NCBI GenBank assembly: GCA_003116975.1
Contig: BGKB01000025.1
Coordinates: 186,001-250,000, forward strand
Direction: 5' to 3'
DNA length: 64,000 bases
DNA from: Aurantiochytrium sp. KH105
Taxonomy: Eukaryota; Sar; Bigyra; Thraustochytrida; Thraustochytriidae
Part shown: in pieces, positions 28,401-36,241 of the stretch
Layout of the letters: the number at the start of each line of letters is the position of its first letter
Numbering within the stretch: position 1 is the first letter of the stretch
Notes under the pieces: model-generated
The model's database searches: none
Told to the model about the DNA's origin: nothing
The model's input: the letters and a program-made list of their open reading frames with translations, nothing else
Position numbers and translations under genes: made by a program

Positions 28401-29782
28401 TCCTCGAGTCAGGCAGGCCTTTGCTTGCGGCCTGCGCAATGCTTGCCGTCGACGACACGCATGCAGCCATCCGGGCACTCATGCTTGCTGGGGTCCCGGA
28501 GCTCGCGCTCTGCGTGGCCAAAGTACGCGTTCCTCAACACGCTCACGAAAACATTCTCAAGGCGGTGGCGGCCAAGTGCGAGCGGTACGGATGCACGGAG
28601 CTTGCGCTGCAGTTATACCGCAAGACCTCTAATCCTTCGCGGGAAGCGCACCTTATGTGCGCGCGAGTGAATTTTCCCAAACCGGTTCGTCAAGGTCTCG
28701 GTCTGCGACAGCCACTGCAGTATCTGCAGCAAGCGCAAGAGCTCCTCACGCGGCGCGACAAAGGCCGCGATGTGAGTTTGTGCCAAACGCTGGAGCTTTT
28801 GTGCGCCAGCGGAGACGTGGCTGCCCAGGCGCAGGCTGTCCAACTTGGCACCGAGGAAGCCTGTCGTCTGCTCAAGCACGGCCAAGCATGGGACATTGAT
28901 CGCGTGCGCGAAATCACTCGTATCCTGCAATGTGTGGACTTGGAGGCTACGATCAGTCCAGAGCACGCTCGCAACAGAGATCTCCTGCTTGCTCTGTGCT
29001 GCTTTGTGGGCGCCCTGGATGCCATATGGAAGCGCCTCGACCCGATCGTCTTGCCCTTGTTTCGCGCTCTCCGAACTATTCTTCGCGAGCACCCCGATCT
29101 CGGATTCCCTGTACACCTGGAGGCAATTACCGCGCGCGAAGTGGAATTTCGTATTCGCTCCGGACTTGCAGTTCGGGGGCGAAAGGAAGCAATGGATGTT
29201 TTTGCAGCGGCGGAGACACTCATTGCCAAGACGCTAACGCAAAGCGCAGAGGAGCCTTCGACATCGCAGCAAGCAGAGGCACGCATGGCACTTTCACGTG
29301 CAGCTGATCATCTTGAAGAAGCCAAAGCGTTTTTTCAGCAGAGCCAGCTTGGCAAGGACGATGGCGCTTCCCCAGACCTTGGCGAAAAGAATTCGATTGG
29401 AGCCGCGGCCTGTGAAATGAGCAATGTCGCGCTCTTTGCGCGGGGCCTCCCCAACGGCAACACTCGGAGCGGACGAAGGTCCATGTTCGACAACAAAATC
29501 ATTCGAGGACCTTGCGTGTGTCTTCCGGGCGGCGATGGCCAGTTTTTCTTATCTTTGCCGCACGCTCTCATGTGGGACGAGGTGAATGCGTATTCGCCTC
29601 TTAACAATGGTGCTCTCCTCTTTCCTTCGCGATATCATGTTGCGCAACAGCCACCGACGACGAATGCCTTTTCGCCCAAGGCCATGCCCGCCGCTACTGC
29701 ACAGTCAAAGAAGGGCGTTAAGACTTCCGAGGGCGACGCAGATGCTGCCGAGCCCGAGACAAAGTCGGTCCGCGTACATTAG
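25427..29782 (+). CDS. WDR17: WD-repeat protein WDR17-like
   Basis: The product is 1,451 residues. The N-terminus MEQVDLLGAGVQLWNKNV matches the start of animal WDR17 (QVGLLAAGCQPWNKDV), which supports this start codon. WD40 repeats fill residues 1 to about 760, probably as two propellers; clear units include FNVTWSPLRTGVLASGSDD and LLSGSWDGSIRAWDTD. Residues about 780-1300 are helical (TPR/clathrin-like, for example REALRRAGRWERALALAP-type units), and the tail is low-complexity. WDR17 is a poorly characterised family found mainly in ciliated eukaryotes, with an architecture resembling IFT and coat proteins. That makes a ciliary or trafficking role plausible but unproven. A Ser-rich, Asp-containing insert sits at about residues 30-60. 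Confidence 0.87.
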   Translation: MEQVDLLGAGVQLWNKNVIACRTHSPDGPSRSSDLARSSSALLSSSSSTSSLTGSKKGSRSASGSKTCANDDEYADEILVAYCSSLAVFIYDVRARNVRALLAGYEGMISSLAWSLYEMNLLATGSEDGRLTLWDIFTEQRVASASVRQAPVCMSWFPIKRKAHVVELGERVIALTTVRGSVILWNIATSSHRMLVQRTVPTKLSVGDTRQWKDSHRPTVLRCNLHPVSGEIAVGFKDGRIELVSVHQDVQTPVAFFYEKGCDVGKTSQPKSAQRTGRVVDLQWDPFSPNYLLAAYADCDEVVLWDCLEKIPRVVQTFPLENRTRAVAGLAWQSWAPGNFSTVSEKGAGLMHVWNVSQKTPIETLRISNGSAGVAMSAWGSLCLIGLENGAMVTYDAQRRLQLLTTRPSHRETVFDVRFRPSNLSAADATAESDEDREFATCSFDGRVIIYGARDKDCRRTLKHKDKPVIYGVSWAPAPRRWIASCTYTGILSIWDVAPLVPRLLSSVKLHKGPTYRVDWNKCEPSLIATSSADRFAVISEINLEDGSLKVRQRLEHPAKTFGCAWAPFYSDKNPWLATGCGNGVVYVWNAMTAKVGFKLTKHEAKIFNVTWSPLRTGVLASGSDDRTIIVWKLPLNETSGATSETKDKQATVIEPQICLRGHSMNVRALLWSTEIPSLLLSGSWDGSIRAWDTDKGVCLASIFDHHADVYGLDLDPERPFTVLSSSRDTTIRVWDLVKPVEVVQAKLELLCEIIFEGRLPARTQNAADHALRGRAGRQLLQRIRYATSSNHDMDADNKVDLLRDLFFFFGERPGMHDLFKLLADDTSGTRVVHAASRVLLHHDEQLPSNDEERAVSLIKSGRLRSACEALRRAGRWERALALAPAVSLAYWRSLATEYGRSLAESHDEEAPTFLMAAGHVSEAIRFHKDRHEFDAAMVLAQAGIERSAQESQITMQHAELPPQRNEGDLQRAALAARKRRDALAHEQAHMFLESGRPLLAACAMLAVDDTHAAIRALMLAGVPELALCVAKVRVPQHAHENILKAVAAKCERYGCTELALQLYRKTSNPSREAHLMCARVNFPKPVRQGLGLRQPLQYLQQAQELLTRRDKGRDVSLCQTLELLCASGDVAAQAQAVQLGTEEACRLLKHGQAWDIDRVREITRILQCVDLEATISPEHARNRDLLLALCCFVGALDAIWKRLDPIVLPLFRALRTILREHPDLGFPVHLEAITAREVEFRIRSGLAVRGRKEAMDVFAAAETLIAKTLTQSAEEPSTSQQAEARMALSRAADHLEEAKAFFQQSQLGKDDGASPDLGEKNSIGAAACEMSNVALFARGLPNGNTRSGRRSMFDNKIIRGPCVCLPGGDGQFFLSLPHALMWDEVNAYSPLNNGALLFPSRYHVAQQPPTTNAFSPKAMPAATAQSKKGVKTSEGDADAAEPETKSVRVH

Positions 29783-29818
29783 GGTCAGCACGACTCAGCA
29801 TTAGAAATTTTCAATCCA

Positions 29819-31666
29819 ATGATCTCGAGCACATTTTACAATCATGTGTTGCGTCCGAACGCGGCGTTGCGGGCGCAAAAGGCTGCGGGAACCTCAATGT
29901 ATGCTTGGTCTTTTTCTTTCTTTCTTTCTTTCGCTTTCTTTGCTCGCTCTCGGCTCGCTCCTATTCCCAAATGGTCGCAAATGGTGACAACAACATCACA
30001 ATGGTTCCGACGTAGAGGCGTCGCGCCGGTCGTGGTGGTAGTGGTGGCCGGCCTGCTGACGGTTGTGTGGTCAACGTGGTCGGATGCGCGGCGTCTGCAG
30101 ACGTGGCTCACTGCCGGCTTGCCTCAAGATCCCCTCGAGACGGTAGTTAACGTCGTGGACGATGACCCTGAAGGTCTTTTCGGTGATCACGACGCAGCAG
30201 CACAGGCGGCGCAGGCAACGCGGGCGACACGACACATTCTTGTTATCATTGCTGACGACTGGCGTGGAACGCCTGTGCCAGGGGCACGCATGCCACACGT
30301 ATCAGCCCTTGAAGGAGATGCCATGACTGTGTCTTTTACTGCGGCGTACACGCAGTATCCACTGTGCAATCCATCGCGGGCGTCAATGCTGTCGGGCCGA
30401 CGACCCGAAGGCACGGGAATATTTGATCTTGACGCGCGCGTTAACCAACAAGGGGTAAATGGCATCGCGTCATTGCCAGCGTTTCTTCGGTTGCATGGTT
30501 GGCGCACCGTCGCTGCCGGCAAAGTCTTCCATGGCGAAACGGACCCACACGCTTGGGATCACATCGCCGCACCTTCTGTGGAACGGCCATTCCAAGCAAC
30601 CCTGTGCTCTCGTGCAGCATACAAGCGTCACGCAAGCAAGCCATATCGGGTCAACGGTCAGCCGATGCTGCAAGATGTCATGTGCAAGGTCGCTGCAGCA
30701 AACGAAACACTTGACATGCAGTTTGCGCTCGCTGCTATGAACGTTCTGAGGACTCACCTTGACAAACGCCCGGCGCAACCTCTGTTTCTTGCTCTTGGTC
30801 TGGTGAGTACTCACCTTCCTTGGATGACTGCGAAAGAGTTTTGGCCTTCTCAAGAAGCGACGGAGGCTCTTCTCGCGAGCAAAACCGGCGACAGGGATGT
30901 TCCTCTTCACTGGCGGGAAGCACCTGCAGAGGAACGATCAGATCATGTCTCATTTGAAACGAGCCTCGTTCGTGGAAAGCCTTTCACATACCGAACGGTG
31001 GACGCCCAGACCCGCATCGCTTTTCGACTTGGCTATCGTGCAGCGATTGCGCAATTGGATGCAGCTGTGGGCCACGTTCTCGATGAGCTCACTCGTCTTG
31101 GCATTTCGCAGCAGACACTTGTCGTCTTGACGTCCGACCACGGCTTTGCGCTCGGGGAGGACGGACACTATGGCAAGCGTGCATTGAATGAGGTGAGTAC
31201 GCGAGTTCCGCTCATTGTACGTTGCCCATGGCGGCATGATCACTTTCATCGCGTGGGTAATACATATAAGCTGCCTGTGGAATCTCTTGGTCTGTATCGA
31301 AGCGTCGCGAATTTGGTGGGACTTGGCGATGCCGTCCCCAAGGAGATTGAAGGAGTTCCATGGTGGAGCTCTTTGGTGGCGACCTCGCAAGTGGTGCGAT
31401 GCAAGGAGCCCATCTGTCCAAATGACATGAACCCAATTGCAACGCATGTGAGCATGCTGGGCACGAGCATTCGCAAGGGTGACCAGAGACTGACGCAATG
31501 GAGACAAGTTCGTGCGAGAAAGTCTGAGACGTCGGACGCCGTGCATTTCGATGTAAATTGCACTGCACCAGGCATTCGGTATACTTACACGGTTGGCGTA
31601 GACGGCGCGCAGGCCGCGAGTTCGCCGGGAGACTTTCGAGGAAATGACGAGTGTGGGCCTTTATGA
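29819..31666 (+). CDS. Iduronate-2-sulfatase-like sulfatase with N-terminal membrane anchor
   Basis: The product is 615 residues from the first ATG, or 561 from the Met at 29981. The latter places a signal anchor (VVVVVVAGLLTVV) just after a basic RRR. Type I sulfatases hydrolyse sulfate esters, usually in lysosomes, Golgi or outside the cell. The metal-binding start VIIADDWRG, the core motif LCNPSRASMLSGRRP with Cys183 (site of formylglycine formation) and the second metal site TSDHGFALGEDGHYGK are all present. The segments GKVFHGETDPHAWD and ASLPAFLRLHGWRT follow the iduronate-2-sulfatase subfamily. The substrate cannot be told from sequence and may be an algal-type sulfated polysaccharide. 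The start lies only about 40 bp after the WDR17 stop, and the gene is convergent with the TMEM135-like gene. Confidence 0.85.
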   Translation: MISSTFYNHVLRPNAALRAQKAAGTSMYAWSFSFFLSFAFFARSRLAPIPKWSQMVTTTSQWFRRRGVAPVVVVVVAGLLTVVWSTWSDARRLQTWLTAGLPQDPLETVVNVVDDDPEGLFGDHDAAAQAAQATRATRHILVIIADDWRGTPVPGARMPHVSALEGDAMTVSFTAAYTQYPLCNPSRASMLSGRRPEGTGIFDLDARVNQQGVNGIASLPAFLRLHGWRTVAAGKVFHGETDPHAWDHIAAPSVERPFQATLCSRAAYKRHASKPYRVNGQPMLQDVMCKVAAANETLDMQFALAAMNVLRTHLDKRPAQPLFLALGLVSTHLPWMTAKEFWPSQEATEALLASKTGDRDVPLHWREAPAEERSDHVSFETSLVRGKPFTYRTVDAQTRIAFRLGYRAAIAQLDAAVGHVLDELTRLGISQQTLVVLTSDHGFALGEDGHYGKRALNEVSTRVPLIVRCPWRHDHFHRVGNTYKLPVESLGLYRSVANLVGLGDAVPKEIEGVPWWSSLVATSQVVRCKEPICPNDMNPIATHVSMLGTSIRKGDQRLTQWRQVRARKSETSDAVHFDVNCTAPGIRYTYTVGVDGAQAASSPGDFRGNDECGPL

Positions 31667-31976
31667 ATTCAAACAATGCAAGCAAGCAAGCAAGCAAGCA
31701 AGATCAAGGTAGGAAAGGAAAGGAAAGGAGGAAGTTCATACCATGGTATGAACAGCACATGAAAGGAAAGAAAACCCATGAAATGAAATAACTTGAGTCT
31801 GTCTTGTCTAATCTGCTCCCTCTTTCTGTATCTGTCGGTGTGTTTGCTGATAAAGTAGGTTAGTAAATTAGTCTGTGTAGTAGTTTTCGTTTGTCTATGG
31901 CAAGCGTGATTTACTGCAAACGTATCTGTCTCGCCGTCCACAAAGTGGCTTTGTAACATGAGGTCTAGCTCAGCTT
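31667..31976. other. Convergent 3' spacer with short repeats
   Basis: This 310-bp AT-rich spacer lies between two converging genes. A GCAA run (31678-31702) and GGAAA units (31711-31730) lie just after the sulfatase stop. No gene was seen. Confidence 0.6.
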
Positions 31977-33653
31977 TCAGGGCGCCATCGTGTAGCTTCC
32001 ATTGAGTGAGAGAACACTCCGGTCGCGAGGCATATCGTGGCGCGATGACATCACACTGCTCGTGCCGTCGGTGTCTTCGCCATCGAAATCGGCATCATCC
32101 GCTGACCCAAGCGACTCAGAACCCTCTGAGCGAACGGCCGAGCGACGAAGGCCGTGACGCGGGAGGAATCGGTCAAGCAACTTGACCACAAGCGGGGAAA
32201 GGTACGTCTCATCGTTCTCATAAGCCCACATGACGGCACTCATGGCACAGCAAAAGAGAAGAACTTCGCCCTGCGGGACGCGAAAAGCCAGACGGTGATC
32301 GTAGAGAATCATGTACAGACTGTCTGCGGCTCGCGGAAAAGCATAGAGCGCGAGCTCGGAACGGCGGCTCTTGCGTTCGATGAGGATGGAAAGAGAGCTG
32401 ATGATGCCTGCAAAGTAGTACCAAAGTTTGTGATCCTTCATTCCGCGCGCCTCAAGCAGAGATCGCTGCAGGCAGATGATGCCTTGGTAGCCACTGCAAA
32501 AGACGGCGAGGAAGGCTGTAGAGCGGATGGCGCTCTTGACGGAGCGCGCAACCACACCTGTAGGCTCGCGCACAAAGTTCTTGAAGCGCAGCACGACGGA
32601 GGGTATGAGCGCCAGTGTGAGGTAGACGGGAAAGATTTGGCGCGCGGTACCCTTGAAGGCGTTAAAGGTGTGAAGCAGCTTGGAGGAGGTGTACGGATGT
32701 AGAGCGCGCGAGGGCACGAGCTTGGGCATGTCGGTGGAAAGGTATGCCTTTGTTGCCTTGATGGCCTCCTCGCCGCCGTTTGTGCTAATGTAGTCCATGA
32801 CAGCCGGCAAGTTGATGGGCTTGTCGCGGCAGTTGTCACGCACGGCCTGTAGCATGGTTTCCGCGATTGGGCCCTGGCGCACAATGAACTTGTAGTAGCT
32901 GGGCGGCAAGGTTTCGGGACGCATGACGTATGCGTACATGACTTGGGCCGAAGAGATGATAAAGAGCAGGGAATCGCCGTAGGCCCAGTCGCTGCCCCAA
33001 AAGTGCCAGTAGCCCCGGGCCTTGGCAAAGTTGTACGCAAGCTGGGCCATGCGGGCGGACATGTAGAGGGCCAAGGTGCGGTGCCAGCTGCGATCCATAA
33101 AGTAGAGCGAGAGGCCAGCGATCCAGCCGGCAAAGGCACTGTGCCACTGCTTGCGGATGGACTTGGTCGCGTAGACGGCCAGCCCATGGGCGACGGCGCG
33201 GTAAAGGCCCGTGAAGCCGCCGAGGAAGAGGCCCATGCGCACGGCTTCCACGCGGAAAGCGAGGTTGCCCTCCCCGAGCAGCTTTTCGAAGGAGAGCGCG
33301 TCTTTTGGTCTGCGCAGCAGGGTGCGCACGAACTTGAGGAGGAAGGCCACGCCCGCGCGCAGGTTGTAGGCGAGCAGAAAGTTCGTGAGCCCCGTCTTGA
33401 GGGCCTTGCTGTCGATCAGGCACACCTGCAGCGCCTCCATCGCCTTGGCCAGCGCCCCTCGCGGCGGCAGCGAGACCTGCTTCCGCGTCCCGCGCGGCGT
33501 TCGCAGGCCGCCCGCCGGCGCCGCGGCCGGCGCCGCGTTCACCGCCATCGCGCTCGCCGCGTTCGTCGCGCTCGCGGAGACCGGCGGCGTCAGCGACCTC
33601 TCGCTGCCGCGGCCGCTGTCCTCGCCGCTGCTCGCGTCGCGCTCCTGCGCCAT
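31977..33653 (-). CDS. TMEM135-like multi-pass membrane protein
   Basis: The product is 558 residues from the Met at 33653. An in-frame ATG at 33803 adds only an Arg-rich stretch. After a Ser/Ala-rich N-terminus, a pair of similar halves can be seen. The first half includes LGGFTGLYRAVAHGL then AGWIAGLSLYFMDRSWHRTL; the second has FAGIISSLSILIERKSRRSE then LALYAFPRAADSL. The pattern of helix, Gly-rich AG-LS, charged Arg/Trp and ALY is that of TMEM135 and its fungal relatives, proteins of peroxisomes and mitochondria linked to lipid metabolism. It is a little longer than human TMEM135 (458). The C-terminal 60 residues are Ser/Asp-rich and disordered. The gene is divergent from PSMA6 across about 980 bp. 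The family call is good; a precise role is not known even in animals. Confidence 0.8.
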   Translation of the reverse strand: MAQERDASSGEDSGRGSERSLTPPVSASATNAASAMAVNAAPAAAPAGGLRTPRGTRKQVSLPPRGALAKAMEALQVCLIDSKALKTGLTNFLLAYNLRAGVAFLLKFVRTLLRRPKDALSFEKLLGEGNLAFRVEAVRMGLFLGGFTGLYRAVAHGLAVYATKSIRKQWHSAFAGWIAGLSLYFMDRSWHRTLALYMSARMAQLAYNFAKARGYWHFWGSDWAYGDSLLFIISSAQVMYAYVMRPETLPPSYYKFIVRQGPIAETMLQAVRDNCRDKPINLPAVMDYISTNGGEEAIKATKAYLSTDMPKLVPSRALHPYTSSKLLHTFNAFKGTARQIFPVYLTLALIPSVVLRFKNFVREPTGVVARSVKSAIRSTAFLAVFCSGYQGIICLQRSLLEARGMKDHKLWYYFAGIISSLSILIERKSRRSELALYAFPRAADSLYMILYDHRLAFRVPQGEVLLFCCAMSAVMWAYENDETYLSPLVVKLLDRFLPRHGLRRSAVRSEGSESLGSADDADFDGEDTDGTSSVMSSRHDMPRDRSVLSLNGSYTMAP

Positions 33654-34065
33654 GCTCCCTCCCTCCTCCGCCTCCCTCCGTCGCCCCCGCCGCGTTGCCG
33701 CTCTGCACGCCGCGGCCGCACAGTCCGGTCCCGCGCGCCCTCCCTCTGGTGACAAGGTCCTGCGCAAGCTTGGCGTGGCCGAGTTGGTACTAGGCCAGGC
33801 CAAGTCCTACGCTGCCTCTTGGCCGCGCTCTCGCTCGTCTCGGCCAAGCGAGACCGCCCCTGCGGTCCGCCACGCCTCGATCGTCGAGCGGAGACCAAGA
33901 CGTCCGCCGCCGCGCACGCGCCTGGATTCGCCCGGGCCCGCGGGATGGTGCCGCGCGGCGGGCGAGGGTGTTCGCGCCGCATGCCGCCATCGCCGTATCA
34001 GCGCGCGAGGTACGGCTTGACCGCTCTCACGTGGCATACAGACATCGTCACCTTCATCCTCCACA

Positions 34066-34086
34066 AGCAGCAGCAGCAGCAGCAGC
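34066..34086. repeat. (CAG)7 microsatellite
   Basis: Seven AGC/CAG units in non-coding DNA upstream of PSMA6. Confidence 0.9.
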
Positions 34087-34365
34087 TGTGCTGCAGTACC
34101 TGCAGCTGCCGGCCACCGCCATTTCCAGCGGCAGTTGGGCGGCCTGCAGCTGCTCGCCTGCGCACGCGCGCTGCCAAAGGAAGCCTCGCTCCTGGGCCGG
34201 AGTCCCTCCGCGGCTCGCCGAAGCGCCCGCCGCGTGTCGACGACTTCGATGTCGCGCGCAAATCGAAACGAGCACCATGCGCTCGCCGGCCAGGCTGGTG
34301 GTGCTGCCGGAGCCCCCTCCTGCACTGCCTCCTCCTCCCTCCCTTCCCTCATCGCGGACCCGTGG

Positions 34366-34460
34366 AACAGAACGAGAACAGAACGGGAACAGAGCGGGAA
34401 CAGAACAGAGGGACAGAACGGAACAGAGCGGAGCAGCGGCGGCCAGATGAGAACATAGAA
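34366..34460. repeat. Degenerate AACAGA/GGAACAG minisatellite
   Basis: About ten imperfect units built on GAACAG, 180-270 bp upstream of the PSMA6 start codon. Confidence 0.75.
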
Positions 34461-34635
34461 CAGAACAGAGGGTTCCTGCGCGTTCTTCGAGGAGGCAAGC
34501 GGTGGACGAACCAGAGCGAAGGATCGCCGTTGAGGAGCACGAGCAGACCCAGACGGAGAGCATTGCCGAGCGCGCGCAGGAGCGGAGCGGGGCAGGAGCG
34601 GAGCGGAGCAGGAGAGGACCAAGCAGGCCGGCACG

Positions 34636-35799
34636 ATGTCGCGCGACGCCGGCTACGATCGCTAGTACGTGAACAACGGGTTTGTGGCGGCGGGGAGGGG
34701 AAGGTAGGAAAGGAAAGGAGAGGCAAGAAAGAAGGGATGGCCGAAAAAGGTCGACGAGGAGATATCGATCGATGCGCCCCCACGCCCCACGCTCTTACGC
34801 GCTAGCTCGCGCGCTTGCTCGTGGCGGACGTAGATCAGGCGGGGTCTAAGACGTGGACGTGCGGACTAGAGCTTTCCGGTCTACTGATCAGCTTGAATGA
34901 AAACGAACGAACCTTTGCCTGACTAACCTGCGCGCTTTCCCATGGCGTTTCTCCGGATACGCTAACCCATTGCTCGAATTCCTAACAGTTTGTCAATCTT
35001 CAGTCCAGAAGGACGCCTTTACCAGCTCGGTAAGTCTGACAATGTGCAGCTAGAGCCGTGGGGCGTAAAAAATCCCAAAAGCAGCAGCGTAAAACTGACG
35101 ATCTTTTGCGGGGACTCGTACGATCGGTGAATGTATGAAACAGAATATGCCAAGAAGGCTGTGGAGAGCGGTGGCCTCACAACCGTGGCTGTTCGCGGGA
35201 GTGATAGCGTGTGCCTTGTGACGCAGCGCAAGGTGGAGGACAAGCTTGTGGACGCGGCGTCCATGACGCGCATGTTCAAGGTCACGCCCAAGATTGGCTG
35301 CGTTGTAACGGGTCTCATCGCCGACGGACGATCTCTTGTTGCCCAGGCCCGTCAGGAGGCATTCAACTTCGAGTACCAAAACGGTTACCCTATCCCGTGC
35401 TCGTACCTTGCGCGCCGCGTGGCTGATATTGCCCAGGTAAACACCCAGCACGCCGGTCGACGTGTCATGGCTGTGGACATGATCTTTTGCAGCATCGATG
35501 ACGAAGCAGGCGCCCAGCTATACCACGTTGACCCCGCCGGTCACTACCACGGCTACCGGGCTACGGCGGCTGGCTCCAAGTTCCAGGAGGCCGTCTCTTT
35601 GCTCGAAAAGAAGGATACGGACTCGATGGACCTTGAAACGACCATCCAGACGGCCATCATGACCCTGCAAACCACCGTCTCGGCTGACTTCAAGCCAGAA
35701 GAAATCGAGGTCGCCATTGTGCATTCTGGCTCCGGCTTTAGCCTTTTGGAGGACGCCGAGGTCGAGGAGCATCTCACTGCCATTGCTGAGCGCGACTAA
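34636..35799 (+). CDS. PSMA6: 20S proteasome alpha-1 subunit, spliced from three exons
   Basis: Exons: 34636..34664, 34989..35029 and 35144..35799, giving 241 residues (human PSMA6 has 246). The joined N-terminus reads MSRDAGYDRYLSIFSPEG then RLYQLEYAKKA. That is the alpha-subunit signature, and it resembles human [20 protein letters not shown]. Introns begin GTACGT and GTAAGT and end AACAG and AACAG. The body continues GGLTTVAVRG, TGLIADGRS, DPAGHYHGYRATAAG and ends HLTAIAERD, like PSMA6 (HLVALAERD). Alpha subunits form the gated outer ring of the 20S core and are not catalytic. Exon 3 alone has an internal ATG (35131 lies in the intron) that would lose the essential N-terminal gate residues, so the spliced model is much better. 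It is followed in tandem by an FAD monooxygenase. Confidence 0.93.
34665..34988 (+). other. PSMA6 intron 1 (324 bp)
   Basis: It starts GTACGT and ends CCTAACAG, splitting a Tyr codon (TA|T). Splicing restores the alpha-subunit signature between YDR and LSIF. CTAAC just before the acceptor could serve as a branch site, although it is very close to it. Confidence 0.85.
35030..35143 (+). other. PSMA6 intron 2 (114 bp)
   Basis: It starts GTAAGT and ends GAAACAG, splitting a Glu codon (G|AA). Splicing yields YQLEYAKKA, the conserved alpha-subunit block. The intron contains in-frame stops, so reading through it is not possible. Confidence 0.9.
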
Positions 35800-36241
35800 A
35801 AGAGTACCTTTTCGCTGCGTTTCTTCTCTTTCATGCCTCTCTGCATGCATCCATGCAGTCATTCATGTAAGGTGCGTGACCGCCTAGCTCTCCTTTCGAC
35901 CTTGCTTCTTCTTTCTTCTCTATCCATTACCACTTTTCTCCTGTAGACGAACGACGAATTCGCGAACCGCGACCCAAACCATTCCAATCACCCCACTCCA
36001 TCCACCCCCACTCCATCTCATCTCATTCCATTTCATTCCATCAAAAACAATCAATCAATTTGCAAAACAGCTTTTAATCATCACAGTCACAGCCCATCAC
36101 GATACTGCGCCAAACACGACAAAAGTAGCCATGTTAGATGTGATGGTCCCGGTGGTGGCGGCTCAAATAGATAGATTAGTGACCAAGACAAAGCGCATTC
36201 AAGTTGGAGGCGATCCTTGCGCTGCAAGCGGCCGAGGAGCC
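35800..36241. other. PSMA6 3' flank and upstream region of the monooxygenase
   Basis: About 440 bp. The first half is pyrimidine-rich (CTTCTTCTTTCTTC, then CCACTCCATC repeats at 35985-36040). No other gene was seen. In-frame ATGs at 36131 and 36242 compete as the start of the following gene. Confidence 0.5.

Larger units (their letters stand above)
33654..34635. promoter_or_regulatory. Divergent region between TMEM135-like gene and PSMA6
   Basis: A GC-rich spacer of about 980 bp. Open frames on both strands encode only Arg/Pro/Ser-rich sequence. It contains a CAG run (34066-34086) and a degenerate AACAGA/GGAACAG minisatellite (about 34366-34460). Promoters for both flanking genes are expected here. 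Confidence 0.5.

Noticed and set aside
33807-34805. Frames of 275 and 328 codons on opposite strands between the TMEM135-like gene and PSMA6
   Set aside because: They overlap each other and PSMA6 exon 1 and are Arg/Pro/Ser-rich with CAG and AACAG repeats.
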